Source of the DNA: Bacteroidota bacterium
Lineage (GTDB): Bacteria; Bacteroidota; Bacteroidia; Chitinophagales; UBA2359
NCBI GenBank assembly: GCA_020631245.1
Contig: JAHDHP010000008.1
Coordinates: 1-32,850, forward strand
Length of the DNA stretch: 32,850 nt
Direction: 5' to 3'
Numbering within the stretch: the stretch's first letter is position 1; the number at the start of each line of letters is the position of its first letter. The position numbers and the translations under genes were made by a program. Positions 9,502 to 18,156 of this stretch are shown here, in pieces. Under the pieces are notes generated by a model. That model searched no databases, was not told where the DNA came from, and worked only from the letters and a program-made list of their open reading frames with translations.

Positions 9502-10173
9502 TTATGCATCTTCATCTGTATTATTATCAGCATTATCTGTTGCCTCATCTACAATATCATCTACTGCATCGGTTATTTCTGTTGTAGTTTCTTCCACTAC
9601 ATTTTCTGCTGCATCAGCTAGATCAGTTGTGGTTTCTTCTACTACATTTGTTGCTTCAGTTAGTGTTTCTTCAACAACAGTAGCTTCTTCGACAGAGCTA
9701 TCAGCAGTAGCTTGGTTATTAGCAGCATCTGATTCTTTACGTCCACCTCTTCGTGTACGTTTTCTTCTTGTTGCTTTTTTACCACTACTAGAAGCTGCTG
9801 ATTTCAACATTGCTTCATTGAAGTCTACTAATTCAATAATACACATTTCGGCATTATCTCCTAGTCGGAATCCAGTTCTTAGAATACGAGTATATCCTCC
9901 TGGGCGATCACCGACCTTTTGAGAAACGGAACCAAAAAGCTCTTTTACTGCTTCTTTGCTTTGTAATTTTCTAAAGGCCATTCTTCTAGAATGAGTAGAA
10001 TCATCTTTAGCTTTAGTAACTAAAGGCTCTATATATTTGCGCAGTGCTTTAGCTTTCGCCAAAGTTGTGCTAATTCTTTTATGCTCAATTAGAGAGCAAG
10101 CCATATTAGAAAGCATCGCCTTTCTGTGAGCTGACTTTCGTCCTAGGTGATTAACTTTTTTACCGTGTCGCAT
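9502..10173 (-). CDS. rplQ: 50S ribosomal protein L17 with a long acidic C-terminal extension
   Basis: Residues 1-122 are a standard L17 ([20 protein letters not shown] start, [24 protein letters not shown]), which sits near the exit tunnel of the 50S subunit. A basic stretch (130-146, [15 protein letters not shown]) follows. A tail from about 150 to 223 is made almost wholly of Val, Glu, Thr, Asp and Ala, with NVVEETTT repeated at 176-183 and 191-198. E. coli L17 is 127 residues, so about 95 residues are additional. It is the last gene of the alpha operon, after rpoA, and is followed by a terminator. The tail is read in one open frame with no sign of frameshift. Confidence 0.97.
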   Translation of the reverse strand: MRHGKKVNHLGRKSAHRKAMLSNMACSLIEHKRISTTLAKAKALRKYIEPLVTKAKDDSTHSRRMAFRKLQSKEAVKELFGSVSQKVGDRPGGYTRILRTGFRLGDNAEMCIIELVDFNEAMLKSAASSSGKKATRRKRTRRGGRKESDAANNQATADSSVEEATVVEETLTEATNVVEETTTDLADAAENVVEETTTEITDAVDDIVDEATDNADNNTDEDA

Positions 10174-10238
10174 CGCTTATACCAACGTTTACAAATTGAA
10201 TAACAATTCTATTTACAGGAGACTAATTCGTTATAGAA

Positions 10239-11237
10239 CTAGTCTTCATCTAATTTATATTTACTTAGATCCATTCCGAATGATAATCCTCTATCAATGA
10301 TCATAGCTTCTATTTCCATGAGTGATTTCTTACCGAAGTTTCTGAACTTAATAAGTGAGTTTGTATCATAAGTAACGAGTTCTGCAAGGGTATTAATTTT
10401 TGCTGCTTTTAAGCAGTTATAAGCTCTTACAGAAAGATCTAGATCTTCTAGCGGCGTTTTCAATAACTTACGCATATGTAAGATGTGTTCATCTACGATA
10501 TCGTGGTCATCTTCTGCCTTATTATCGAAATCGATATTTTCATCAGAGATAAGCATTAAGTGCTGGATTAAAATTTTCGCAGCTTCTTTAATTGCATCTT
10601 CTGGATGGATCGTACCATCTGTTTTGATTTCGACGATTAACTTTTCAAAGTCTGTTTTTTGTTCTACCCGTGTATTTTCAACAAAGTACTTTACATTTCG
10701 GATAGGTGTATAGATCGAGTCAACTGGAATCATTCCGTGCACCCAATCTTTTGGTTTATTTTCATCAGCAGCCACATAACCTCTTCCTTTACCGATAACA
10801 AGTTCGATATCGAGCGTAACAGAAGGTTCCATTTGGCAGATTATTAAATCTGGGTTAGTAACCTTAAATGAAGCGGTATGTTTTTCGATATCACCAGCTA
10901 CAAAAGCTTCTTGATTAGAAATAGAAAGGAAAATCTTTTCTACTGGTATTTCATCGTCCTTTACTATTTTCTTTAGTCTTACTCTTTTGAGAGCAAGTAT
11001 AACTTCTGTTACATCCTCTAATACCCCTTTGATAGTAGAAAACTCATGGTCAACTCCTCCAATTTTGATTGCAGTGATTGCATAGCCTTCTAGAGAAGAA
11101 AGCAATACTCTGCGGAGTGCATTACCAATGGTCACACCAAAACCAGGCTCTAAGGGGCGAAATTCGAATATACCTTCGAATTCAGTAGTTTTTTGAGCAA
11201 CAATTTTATCTGGTTTTTGAAATGCTAGTAATCCCAT
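10239..11237 (-). CDS. rpoA: DNA-directed RNA polymerase alpha subunit
   Basis: The alpha dimer scaffolds RNA polymerase assembly and its C-terminal domain contacts DNA and activators. Of the 332 residues, about 1-235 form the N-terminal dimerisation domain. Key blocks are [25 protein letters not shown], the start of which binds the beta subunit, and [13 protein letters not shown]. After a short linker, residues 255-332 form the alpha-CTD with its helix-hairpin-helix features ([31 protein letters not shown]). Gene order rpsD-rpoA-rplQ is the usual alpha-operon end. Confidence 0.98.
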   Translation of the reverse strand: MGLLAFQKPDKIVAQKTTEFEGIFEFRPLEPGFGVTIGNALRRVLLSSLEGYAITAIKIGGVDHEFSTIKGVLEDVTEVILALKRVRLKKIVKDDEIPVEKIFLSISNQEAFVAGDIEKHTASFKVTNPDLIICQMEPSVTLDIELVIGKGRGYVAADENKPKDWVHGMIPVDSIYTPIRNVKYFVENTRVEQKTDFEKLIVEIKTDGTIHPEDAIKEAAKILIQHLMLISDENIDFDNKAEDDHDIVDEHILHMRKLLKTPLEDLDLSVRAYNCLKAAKINTLAELVTYDTNSLIKFRNFGKKSLMEIEAMIIDRGLSFGMDLSKYKLDED

Positions 11238-11309
11238 ATATAGTCATACGATTGTGGTGAAAGAAATAGATGTAGATAGTGATGGTTTAGTGCAATCAGC
11301 AGGTCAAAT

Positions 11310-11915
11310 TTACTTAGAGTACAATTCGACAATTAGCTGTGCATTTATTTTTTCTGGAATATTTTCACGGTCTGGAACGGAAATAAAGGTTCCACTCATT
11401 TCATCATTATTCCAATCTAACCAAGAAAAAGGTCTTCCTTTAGCACTTAAAGAAGCACCAATAACTTCTAGAGATCGGGATTTCTCTCTAATTCCAATTG
11501 TTTCACCAGGTTTTAATGAATACGAAGGGATATTAGTATGACGACCATTAACAGTAATATGTCCATGAGACACCAATTGTCTAGCAGCTCTTCTTGTAGG
11601 AGCGATTCCTAAACGGAAAACGACATTATCGAGACGCGACTCTAACAATTGTAACAAGATATCACCTGTAATTCCTTGCTTACGACTTGCTTTTTTGAAA
11701 AGGTTACGGAACTGGCGTTCTAACACACCATAAGTATATTTTGCCTTTTGCTTTTCCATAAGCTGTGTACCGTATTCAGACAATTGTTTTCTTCTTTTAG
11801 AAGGTCCATGTTGTCCTGGTTTGTAAGGTCTTTTTTTGAAGGCTTTATCTACGCCATAAATTTCTTCACCGAATTTTCTAGAAATTCTCGTTTTTGGTCC
11901 TGTGTATCTTGCCAT
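11310..11915 (-). CDS. rpsD: 30S ribosomal protein S4
   Basis: S4 is a primary 16S rRNA binder and, in E. coli, the translational repressor of the alpha operon. The 201 residues include the S4 RNA-binding domain (about 95-155: [31 protein letters not shown]). The N-terminus [16 protein letters not shown] has no CxxC, so this is the zinc-free form. It lies 119 nt after rpsK and 72 nt before rpoA. That 119-nt gap is where an S4 target could sit, but I see no convincing structure there. Confidence 0.98.
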   Translation of the reverse strand: MARYTGPKTRISRKFGEEIYGVDKAFKKRPYKPGQHGPSKRRKQLSEYGTQLMEKQKAKYTYGVLERQFRNLFKKASRKQGITGDILLQLLESRLDNVVFRLGIAPTRRAARQLVSHGHITVNGRHTNIPSYSLKPGETIGIREKSRSLEVIGASLSAKGRPFSWLDWNNDEMSGTFISVPDRENIPEKINAQLIVELYSK

Positions 11916-12034
11916 GTTTAATTGTAGTTATAAAAGTGCGCTTTCTGCCATTTTACTTGGCGCGACGATTATTTAGACATGAAATATTAATCTTGATTTA
12001 GAAAGTGTTATCCTTAAAAAAATAGAAGGAGGGA

Positions 12035-12424
12035 TTATACTCTTCTACGTTTTGGTGGACGACATCCATTGTGAGGGAGAGGAGTTACATCTCTAATAAG
12101 CGTTACCTCAATCCCACTTGAGTTGATTGTACGGATAGCTGCTTCTCTTCCTGACCCTGGTCCTTTCACATATACCTCTACTCTTCTCAACCCTGCTTCT
12201 GCAGCTTTGTTTGCTGCATCTTCTGCTGCTACTTGAGCTGCATAAGGAGTATTTTTCTTAGATCCTCTGAAACCAGATTTACCTGCTGAGGACCACGAGA
12301 TTGTTTGACCTCCTGCGTTGGTAAATGTAATCATGATATTATTAAAGCTCGCCTTGATATAAGCACGTCCTTCTGCTTCAACTCTTACGACTCTTTTTTT
12401 AGCTCTAGTTCTTCTTTTAGCCAT
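12035..12424 (-). CDS. rpsK: 30S ribosomal protein S11
   Basis: S11 lies on the 30S platform and helps shape the E site and the Shine-Dalgarno cleft. The 129 residues carry the family hallmarks [34 protein letters not shown] and the C-terminal [16 protein letters not shown], and the protein is full length. It sits between rpsM (59 nt upstream) and rpsD, the standard alpha-operon order. The ATG at 12424 is preceded by an A/T-rich leader without a Shine-Dalgarno sequence. Confidence 0.98.
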   Translation of the reverse strand: MAKRRTRAKKRVVRVEAEGRAYIKASFNNIMITFTNAGGQTISWSSAGKSGFRGSKKNTPYAAQVAAEDAANKAAEAGLRRVEVYVKGPGSGREAAIRTINSSGIEVTLIRDVTPLPHNGCRPPKRRRV

Positions 12425-12483
12425 TTTGAATTTGAATTATACCATTTAAAATAAGACAATGATTGAATAATCGCACAAAGAGA

Positions 12484-12858
12484 TTACTTAGTTACTTTCT
12501 TTTTACCAGCAACTGTTTTACGTTTACCTTTACGAGTACGAGCATTGGTTTGGGTTTGCTGTCCTCGAACAGGTAATCCTTTACGATGTCTCACACCGCG
12601 GTAACATCCAATATCCTTGAGTCGTTTGATACTCATTTGGACTTCAGATCGCAATTCTCCTTCTAGGGTATATTCACCTAGAACTTGACGTAAACGCGAA
12701 ATTTCGCTATCGCTGAGATCTTGTACTTTTTTACTGTACTCCACTTCAGCTTGATCAAGTATTTCTTTTGCTCTTGATCGCCCAATACCATAAATATATG
12801 TTAATGCTATAAAAGATGGTTTTCTTTTAGGCAAATCTACTCCTGCTAGTCGTGCCAT
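12484..12858 (-). CDS. rpsM: 30S ribosomal protein S13
   Basis: S13 is in the 30S head, contacting the P-site tRNA and forming intersubunit bridges. The 124 residues show the N-terminal [13 protein letters not shown], a helix-turn region with [11 protein letters not shown] and the basic C-terminal tail ([20 protein letters not shown]) that reaches the decoding site. The length is normal. The start is 3 nt after the rpmJ stop, so translation is probably coupled. Confidence 0.98.
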   Translation of the reverse strand: MARLAGVDLPKRKPSFIALTYIYGIGRSRAKEILDQAEVEYSKKVQDLSDSEISRLRQVLGEYTLEGELRSEVQMSIKRLKDIGCYRGVRHRKGLPVRGQQTQTNARTRKGKRKTVAGKKKVTK

Positions 12859-12861
12859 AAT

Positions 12862-12978
12862 TTATCCTTGTCTTTGTTTAAATTTTGGATTCTTCTTGTT
12901 AATAACGTACAATCGTCCTTTGCGTTTCACGATTTTACAATCGCTACTACGCTTTTTAATTGATGCTCTGACTTTCAT
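12862..12978 (-). CDS. rpmJ: 50S ribosomal protein L36, zinc-free form
   Basis: Read directly from the sequence: the ATG at 12978 opens a 38-codon frame that begins [20 protein letters not shown] and ends KFKQRQG. This is L36 by its start, its ending and its position between infA and rpsM. Classical 37-residue L36 has a CxxC...CxxxxH zinc site. Here only Cys14 remains and the usual His position is Phe33, so it is the zinc-independent form. It begins 24 nt after infA and ends 3 nt before rpsM. Its small size makes it easy to miss in automated ORF lists. Confidence 0.96.
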   Translation of the reverse strand: MKVRASIKKRSSDCKIVKRKGRLYVINKKNPKFKQRQG

Positions 12979-13002
12979 CAGTGAAATATTTTATGTAAAA
13001 AA

Positions 13003-13221
13003 TTATTTGTATCTATATGTTATTCGTCCTTTCGTCAAATCGTAAGGTGACATTTCTACTGCTACCTTATCACCTGGTAGAATATGAATATAGTTCATAC
13101 GCATTTTACCAGCGATGTGACTAATTATTTCGTGTCCATTTTCTAGTCGCACACGAAATTTTGCATTGCCGAGGGATTCTATAACTAATCCGTCTTGTTT
13201 GATTAAATTTTGTTTGGCCAT
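13003..13221 (-). CDS. infA: Translation initiation factor IF-1
   Basis: IF-1 occupies the 30S A site during initiation and aids IF-2. The start at 13221 ([11 protein letters not shown]) gives 72 residues, the canonical length. The frame stays open upstream to 13308, but the extra 29 residues ([10 protein letters not shown]...) are hydrophobic and unlike IF-1, so they are rejected. A single S1-like OB fold is visible ([50 protein letters not shown]). The gene follows map by 90 nt and precedes rpmJ. Confidence 0.97.
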   Translation of the reverse strand: MAKQNLIKQDGLVIESLGNAKFRVRLENGHEIISHIAGKMRMNYIHILPGDKVAVEMSPYDLTKGRITYRYK

Positions 13222-13277
13222 TCTAATATTTGAAATGATAAAAAGTATATAGGCGAATAATTGTATTATAAATATCA

Positions 13278-13297
13278 GCACTCTCCAAACAGAGTGC
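13278..13297 (-). promoter_or_regulatory. Hairpin in the map-infA gap
   Basis: GCACTCT and AGAGTGC (7-bp perfect stem, 6-nt loop) lie about 57 nt before the infA start. No T run follows, so it is not a standard terminator. It could be an mRNA processing or stability element of the infA leader. Its function is not known. Confidence 0.4.
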
Positions 13298-13311
13298 AAA
13301 TATCGCATTTT

Positions 13312-14130
13312 TTATGCAATTTTTGTTAATTCTTTATTATTTTTTATTGCGTTTTCTATAAATTCGAAAGTAGATAAGATATCTGCTTGTCCTTTTCGCA
13401 CTACAATACTGTGTTCGAAGTGTGCAGAAGGTGTACCATCCATTGTAATAATGGTCCATCCATCGCTTAGTCGCCTAACATCTTTTTTGCCAAGATTGAC
13501 CATTGGTTCGATGGCTAACACTAATCCATCTTGCAATTTGGGTCCTCTTCCTCTTTTTCCAAAATTTGGCACTTCTGGTCCTTCGTGCAAACTTCGTCCG
13601 ACACCATGCCCGACTAAGTCTCTCACTACTCCATAATTATGCACTCTCTCACAATGGTTTTGAACAGCATAACTAATATCCCCTAATCTTTTTCCAACTA
13701 CTGCCTGTTCGATACCTTTGTAAAGCGACTCTTTGGTTACTTCAAGTAGTTTTTTTATTTCGGGTTCAATTTCACCAACGCAATACGTATATGCTGAATC
13801 ACCATAAAAACCATTTGCAAGTACTCCACAATCTATGGAGACGACATCCCCTTCTTTTAGTTCGTATTCACTAGGCATTCCGTGTACGACATGATCATTA
13901 ATAGAAATACAGAGTGTATAAGGGAAACCTCCATAACCTTTAAATCCAGGTTCTGCTTTATTGTCTCGTATAAACTCTTCAGCTATTTGATCCAACTTGA
14001 GTGTTTGTACACCAGGAACAATGAAGGGTACCACTGCTGCGTGTGCTTTACCAACTAATTGGTTACTGTGACGCATTAGTTCGACTTCTTCGTCTGTTTT
14101 ATAAAATATTCTCTTTTTGGAGGATCTCAA
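13312..14130 (-). CDS. map: Type I methionine aminopeptidase, apparent TTG start
   Basis: The enzyme removes the initiator Met from nascent proteins. The five metal ligands of the pita-bread fold are all present: D100 (SIDCG), D111 (GDSAYT), H175 (GHGVG), E208 (IEPM) and E239 (HFEHS). This numbering takes the TTG at 14130 as codon 1, giving 272 residues. No ATG, GTG or CTG lies between that TTG and the in-frame TGA seven codons upstream. Homologues typically begin around the residues FYKTDEEVELM, so a start near here is needed. Starting at the next ATG (residue 19) would cut the conserved N-terminus. The start lies only 29 nt from the end of the dispersed repeat at 14160-14364. Downstream are infA and rpmJ. 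Confidence 0.95.
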   Translation of the reverse strand: MRSSKKRIFYKTDEEVELMRHSNQLVGKAHAAVVPFIVPGVQTLKLDQIAEEFIRDNKAEPGFKGYGGFPYTLCISINDHVVHGMPSEYELKEGDVVSIDCGVLANGFYGDSAYTYCVGEIEPEIKKLLEVTKESLYKGIEQAVVGKRLGDISYAVQNHCERVHNYGVVRDLVGHGVGRSLHEGPEVPNFGKRGRGPKLQDGLVLAIEPMVNLGKKDVRRLSDGWTIITMDGTPSAHFEHSIVVRKGQADILSTFEFIENAIKNNKELTKIA

Positions 14131-14159
14131 TTTCTTTCTTTTTAATACTCAGCCTATTT

Positions 14160-14364
14160 GCGTGAGGGATAGAGGCGGTAGCTTGGTGAAGTCAGCCGCC
14201 TTTATGATGCCTGCACTAGCAGGGCTGACGGAGGAAGACACTGCTAGGGCTTTGGCAGCATAGGCTGCTGCGAGCCAACTATTAGCCGAAAGCCCGACCT
14301 TTTTCTCCTCGTCCCTGTTCATGCGTGAACGCATGAACGGGCGAGGGGAAAAAGGGCACGCCCT
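14160..14364 (-). repeat. Structured dispersed repeat, copy A
   Basis: On the minus strand the element opens with AGGGCGTGCCCT, has a long imperfect hairpin (14298-14326 with 14329-14355), then GGTCGGGCTTTCGGCTAATA, and ends with ACCGCCTCTATCCCTCACGC. The same edge blocks, in the same order and spacing, make up copy B at 29060-29267. Between them lie shorter shared phrases (TGTCTTC, CAGCC, CTGC). The hairpin sequence is unrelated to that of copy B although both form about 25-bp stems. An open frame crosses it (14149-14373) but encodes nothing similar to the frame crossing copy B, so I treat it as noncoding. It lies in the 383-nt gap between secY and map, in the direction of transcription. Confidence 0.8.
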
Positions 14365-14387
14365 AAAAATCATGTTTATATTTACAC

Positions 14388-14430
14388 AACAAAGTTTCCC
14401 TTGTCAATTTTCAGACAGGGAAACTTCGTT
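14388..14430 (-). terminator. Long hairpin after secY
   Basis: AACGAAGTTTCCCTGTC (14430-14414) pairs with GACAAGGGAAACTTTGTT (14405-14388), one mismatch and one bulge, about 16 bp, 84 nt after the secY stop. Only a short T-rich stretch follows, so termination may be partial. It separates secY from the repeat and map. Confidence 0.55.
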
Positions 14431-14513
14431 ATAGTTACATATATACCTTAAGTGGTATTTAAATAACAATTTTGTATGGTATAGGTTCAAAAAGCAGTTG
14501 TTAGTACTATATA

Positions 14514-15857
14514 CTACACACTTGCTCCAACCATTCCGCCTCTACCTTTGATACGTCCACCTTTCATAAGTCCATCGTAGTGACGCATTAGAAGATGTGA
14601 TTCTATTTGTTGAAGCGTATCAAGCATTACAGCAACGAGGATCAGCAAAGAAGTTCCTCCATAGAAGATAGCGAATTGCGTGTTGATACCTGCAATCATT
14701 GCGAAAGCTGGTAATATCGCTACTAGTCCTAAGAAGATAGATCCAGGTAAAGTAATACGAGAAAGAACAGTATCAATAAAATCGGCTGTTTTTCTACCTG
14801 GTTTCACACCAGGAATAAAACCACCATTTCGCTTCATATCATCGGCCATTTGAGTTGGGTTGATAATTAAAGCTGTATAGAAGTAGGTAAATAAGACCAC
14901 TAACGAAAAGAGAGCAGCATTATACCAAAACGAAGTCATAAATGCTCCTGATTGCATACTTGCCATAAGGGCAGAATCAGGGAAAAGTTGAGCAACAAGA
15001 GAAGGGATGAACATCAATGCTTGAGCGAAGATGATCGGCATTACTCCCGATGCGTTGATTTTAAGAGGGATATACTGACGGCTTCCACCAAACTGTCTAT
15101 TACCACGAATACGTTTTGCATATTGTACGGGAATCTTACGAACACCTTGAACGAGTAATACACAAGCTGCAATAATAGCTACAAGGAAGGCGATTTCGAT
15201 AAGGAACTTAACGAGTCCACCACTGGCTGTATCACTAATTTTTGCAGAATATTCGGCAACTACTGCGAAAGGTAATTGCGCAATAATACCGATAGTGATG
15301 AGTAATGAGATACCGTTTCCGATACCTTTATCAGTAATTTTTTCCCCGAGCCACATACAAAATACAGTACCAGCAGTAAGAACGATTACTGTTGAAATGG
15401 TAAATAAGAACATACTATCTGCTACGATAGCTGGTCCTGCGGTAGATTGTAGGTACTGAATATATCCAAACGATTGTAATGCAGTTACGGCAACAGTTAG
15501 ATAGCGCGTCATTTGTGTGATCTTTTTTCGACCACTTTCACCTTCTTTTTGCATTTTTTGGAAGTAGGGTACTGCAAGCGTTAATAGCTGCATCGCAATA
15601 GATGCAGAGATATAAGGCATGATACCCAATGCAAAAATAGAGGCATTACTGAAAGCACCTCCAACAAACATATCTAAAAGTCCAAGAATACCTTGTCCTC
15701 CACTAGTCAAATCACTAAGACCTTTGGGGTCGATACCAGGAATAACGATAAAAGATCCGATACGATAGACTAAGATTAGTCCAAGTGTCAGTAAGATCTT
15801 ATTTCGAAGATCCTCAATCTTCCAGATATTTTTAACTGTTTCAATAAACCGTTTCAT
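14514..15857 (-). CDS. secY: Preprotein translocase subunit SecY
   Basis: SecY is the inner-membrane channel through which unfolded proteins pass or insert. The 447 residues fit the family and contain about ten hydrophobic segments. The first lies near residues 20-40 (ILLTLGLILVYRIGSFIVIPG) and the plug region follows it. The cytoplasmic loops are basic, including KRIRGNRQFGGSRQYIPLKINASGVMP and MADDMKRNGGFIPGVKPGRKT, which bind SecA and the ribosome. It closes the spc portion of the cluster, 118 nt after rplO. Unlike in E. coli, map follows (no adk). Confidence 0.98.
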   Translation of the reverse strand: MKRFIETVKNIWKIEDLRNKILLTLGLILVYRIGSFIVIPGIDPKGLSDLTSGGQGILGLLDMFVGGAFSNASIFALGIMPYISASIAMQLLTLAVPYFQKMQKEGESGRKKITQMTRYLTVAVTALQSFGYIQYLQSTAGPAIVADSMFLFTISTVIVLTAGTVFCMWLGEKITDKGIGNGISLLITIGIIAQLPFAVVAEYSAKISDTASGGLVKFLIEIAFLVAIIAACVLLVQGVRKIPVQYAKRIRGNRQFGGSRQYIPLKINASGVMPIIFAQALMFIPSLVAQLFPDSALMASMQSGAFMTSFWYNAALFSLVVLFTYFYTALIINPTQMADDMKRNGGFIPGVKPGRKTADFIDTVLSRITLPGSIFLGLVAILPAFAMIAGINTQFAIFYGGTSLLILVAVMLDTLQQIESHLLMRHYDGLMKGGRIKGRGGMVGASV

Positions 15858-15975
15858 AAAAATCTTGATTAAGACAATCCACTTAGCATGCGAATTACCT
15901 AAAAATGTATGTATAGATAACGAGCTACAATTAGTTCGCCAAACCTATCAAATCAGCAATACTGACAGTAAAAAA

Positions 15976-16431
15976 TTACTTTTCGATAAGTGTGGCAGTT
16001 CCTCCTTGCTCTTCGATTGCTTTTTTGGCAGATTCACTAAAGGCGTGAGCAGTAACTTGAAGTCCTTTTGCAAGATCTCCAGTTCCTAGTACTTTCACCT
16101 TATCGTTACGTTTTACCATTCTCAGCTCTCTCAATGTTTCAAATGAGATAGAAGACAGATCATGTTTCTCTGCTAAATATTGCAGATCACTAAGATTAAG
16201 AGGTACATAATCGATACGATTGATGTTTTTGAATCCTCTTTTAGGTAATCTTCTTTGAATAGGCGTCTGTCCTCCTTCATGGTTTCTCTTACTTGAGTAA
16301 CCTGAACGAGATTTTGCACCTTTGTGACCTCTTGTAGAAGTACCGCCTCTTCCTGACCCAGGCCCACGAGCCTTACGTCTTTCTTTTTTAACGGAACCTT
16401 TAGCTGGTTTTAAATTGCTTAATACACTCAT
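15976..16431 (-). CDS. rplO: 50S ribosomal protein L15
   Basis: L15 is a late-assembly 50S protein. The 151 residues show the N-terminal LKPAKGSVKKERRKARGPGSG-type Gly/Arg-rich extension with GRGGTSTRGHKGAKSRSG, then the globular domain (FKNINRIDYVPLNLSDLQ) and the C-terminal VTAHAFSESAKKAIEEQGG. Full length. The start is 4 nt after the rpmD stop, implying coupled translation. secY follows after 118 nt, the usual spc order. Confidence 0.98.
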   Translation of the reverse strand: MSVLSNLKPAKGSVKKERRKARGPGSGRGGTSTRGHKGAKSRSGYSSKRNHEGGQTPIQRRLPKRGFKNINRIDYVPLNLSDLQYLAEKHDLSSISFETLRELRMVKRNDKVKVLGTGDLAKGLQVTAHAFSESAKKAIEEQGGTATLIEK

Positions 16432-16435
16432 GGTA

Positions 16436-16615
16436 CTATAAATATTCTACTTTAACTAAATGCTTCACTTTAGCGATCATTCCTTCAATTTGAGGAGTAG
16501 CTTCATGTTCGACACTTTTATGCATTTTACGCAGTCCTAGTGCAAACATCGTCGCTTTTTGTCTCTTCGTGCGATCGATAACGCTTTTTACTTGAGTAAC
16601 TTTTACTTTAGCCAT
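16436..16615 (-). CDS. rpmD: 50S ribosomal protein L30
   Basis: Read directly: the ATG at 16615 opens a 59-codon frame beginning [20 protein letters not shown], continuing [12 protein letters not shown] and ending in a short hydrophobic strand ([11 protein letters not shown]). The ferredoxin-like L30 pattern (beta strand, SxIxRxxxQ, LGLRKxxxx) and its place between rpsE and rplO identify it. The stop overlaps no gene, and rplO begins 4 nt later. Too short for many ORF scans. Confidence 0.97.
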   Translation of the reverse strand: MAKVKVTQVKSVIDRTKRQKATMFALGLRKMHKSVEHEATPQIEGMIAKVKHLVKVEYL

Positions 16616-16661
16616 CTTCTTAGAATTGACAATCTTACATTATAATAAAAACGGTTTAGAT

Positions 16662-17180
16662 TTAACCGTTAAAAACTTTATCTACGGTGATTCCTCTTTG
16701 CTTTGCCACTGTTCCTGGGTCACGCATTAATTGCAGTGCTCTAATAGTTGCTTTAACCACGTTGTGTGGGTTAGAAGAACCTAGAGATTTTGCAATTACA
16801 TTGGTTACCCCTGCACTTTCGAGGACTGCACGCATTGCTCCCCCCGCAATTACCCCTGTACCTTTAGAAGCTGGTCGTAATAAAACTTTGGCAGCTCCAT
16901 ACTTTGCCAGTTGTTCGTGCGGGATAGCTCCGTCTTTGATTGGTACATGTACAAGGTCTTTTTTAGCATCTTCGACTGCTTTATCGATTGATTCGGCAAC
17001 TTCTCTTGCTTTTCCAAGTCCGTGTCCAATAATTCCATCTTTATTTCCTACCACCACAATAGAAGCGAAACTGAAAGTACGTCCCCCTTTAGTTACTTTC
17101 GCAACACGGTTTACAACTACCAATTTATGTTCTAAATTAAGCTCACTAGCTTTTACTTTTTTTGCTTTGATATTAGCCAT
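16662..17180 (-). CDS. rpsE: 30S ribosomal protein S5
   Basis: S5 helps decoding accuracy and mRNA unwinding at the entry channel. The 172 residues hold the double-stranded RNA-binding-like N-terminal domain (about 10-75: [39 protein letters not shown]). The C-terminal domain carries [22 protein letters not shown] and [15 protein letters not shown]. Normal length. It starts 12 nt after rplR and is followed by rpmD after 46 nt. Confidence 0.98.
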   Translation of the reverse strand: MANIKAKKVKASELNLEHKLVVVNRVAKVTKGGRTFSFASIVVVGNKDGIIGHGLGKAREVAESIDKAVEDAKKDLVHVPIKDGAIPHEQLAKYGAAKVLLRPASKGTGVIAGGAMRAVLESAGVTNVIAKSLGSSNPHNVVKATIRALQLMRDPGTVAKQRGITVDKVFNG

Positions 17181-17192
17181 TGATATTTGTCA

Positions 17193-17540
17193 TTAAAAGT
17201 TAAGACCTCCTTCTCTCGCCCCTTCGGCCAATGCTTTCACACGGCCGTGATAAAGGTAACCACCTCTATCAAAAATAACGTTACTAACTCCTGCAGCAGT
17301 AGCCACTTCTGCCAAGACTTTTCCCGTAGTTTTAGCCTGTTCGACTCTTGATCCTGAAGCATTAACTGCTTTTGAAGAAACCGAAGCTAAGGTATGACCT
17401 TTACGATCGTCGATTATTTGGGCGTAAATATATTTATTGCTTCTATAAACCGCTAATCGAGGACGTTCACTAGTGCCTACGATTTTTTTGCGGATTTTAT
17501 ATCTGATTCGTTGTCTTCTAGCTTGTTTTTGTACTGCCAT
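17193..17540 (-). CDS. rplR: 50S ribosomal protein L18
   Basis: L18 binds 5S rRNA and tethers it to the central protuberance. The 115 residues include [35 protein letters not shown] and the C-terminal [26 protein letters not shown], both hallmarks of bacterial L18. Full length, 45 nt after rplF. The leader is A/T-rich with no Shine-Dalgarno sequence. Confidence 0.98.
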   Translation of the reverse strand: MAVQKQARRQRIRYKIRKKIVGTSERPRLAVYRSNKYIYAQIIDDRKGHTLASVSSKAVNASGSRVEQAKTTGKVLAEVATAAGVSNVIFDRGGYLYHGRVKALAEGAREGGLNF

Positions 17541-17585
17541 GACTAAAAAATAAAATAAGTTTAAAAAATGAGAATGGAGGATTAC

Positions 17586-18137
17586 TTACCCTGCTGTTTT
17601 ACCAGCTTTTCTGCGTAATTCTTCACCTACAAACTTAATTCCTTTTCCTTTGTAAGGTTCAGGCTTTCTGAAAGATCTAATTTTTGCAGCGATATGCCCA
17701 ACTAATTGTTTATCTGCACTTTCGAGGGTCACGACTGGGTTTTTACCTTTTACAGTTTCAGTAGTAACTTTTACCTCTTTAGGGATGGCAAAATAAATAG
17801 GGTGTGAATACCCTACACTCATTTCCAGAATTTGACCTTGGTTACTAGCTCTATAACCAACCCCAACAAATTCCAATTGGATTTTAAATCCAGTATCGAC
17901 TCCTGTGACCATATTATTGATCAGAGAGCGATACAAACCGTGCATTGCTCGAGTCTTTTTTTGATCATCTTTTCGAGTGAGTGATATTTGCCCATCTTCT
18001 ACAGCGACTTCGATTTTCTCGTAGACCTTCTGTATTAGTTCAGCTTTTTTACCTTTTACAGTAACTACATTATTATCATCAACCGAAATGTTGATTCCAC
18101 TAGGGATAGTTATTGGTAATTTTCCAATCCGAGACAT
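17586..18137 (-). CDS. rplF: 50S ribosomal protein L6
   Basis: L6 sits near the factor-binding site at the base of the L7/L12 stalk. The 183 residues carry the two tandem L6 folds: MSRIGKLPITIPSGINISVDDNNVVTVKGKK in the first, and the second ending in the signature RKPEPYKGKGIKFVGEELRRKAGK. Normal length. It follows rpsH after 19 nt. Confidence 0.98.
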   Translation of the reverse strand: MSRIGKLPITIPSGINISVDDNNVVTVKGKKAELIQKVYEKIEVAVEDGQISLTRKDDQKKTRAMHGLYRSLINNMVTGVDTGFKIQLEFVGVGYRASNQGQILEMSVGYSHPIYFAIPKEVKVTTETVKGKNPVVTLESADKQLVGHIAAKIRSFRKPEPYKGKGIKFVGEELRRKAGKTAG

Positions 18138-18156
18138 GACTAAACGACATTTGAAA

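Noticed and set aside
13222-13308. Upstream start for infA adding 29 residues
   Set aside because: IF-1 has a fixed length of about 72 residues, and the extension includes a hairpin region.
14149-14373. 74-residue minus-strand ORF in repeat copy A
   Set aside because: Ends and starts differ from the frame in copy B, and the two peptides are unrelated. The conserved blocks are nucleotide-level.
16687-17196. 169-residue plus-strand ORF opposite rpsE
   Set aside because: Antisense shadow of rpsE; composition follows from the S5 codons.
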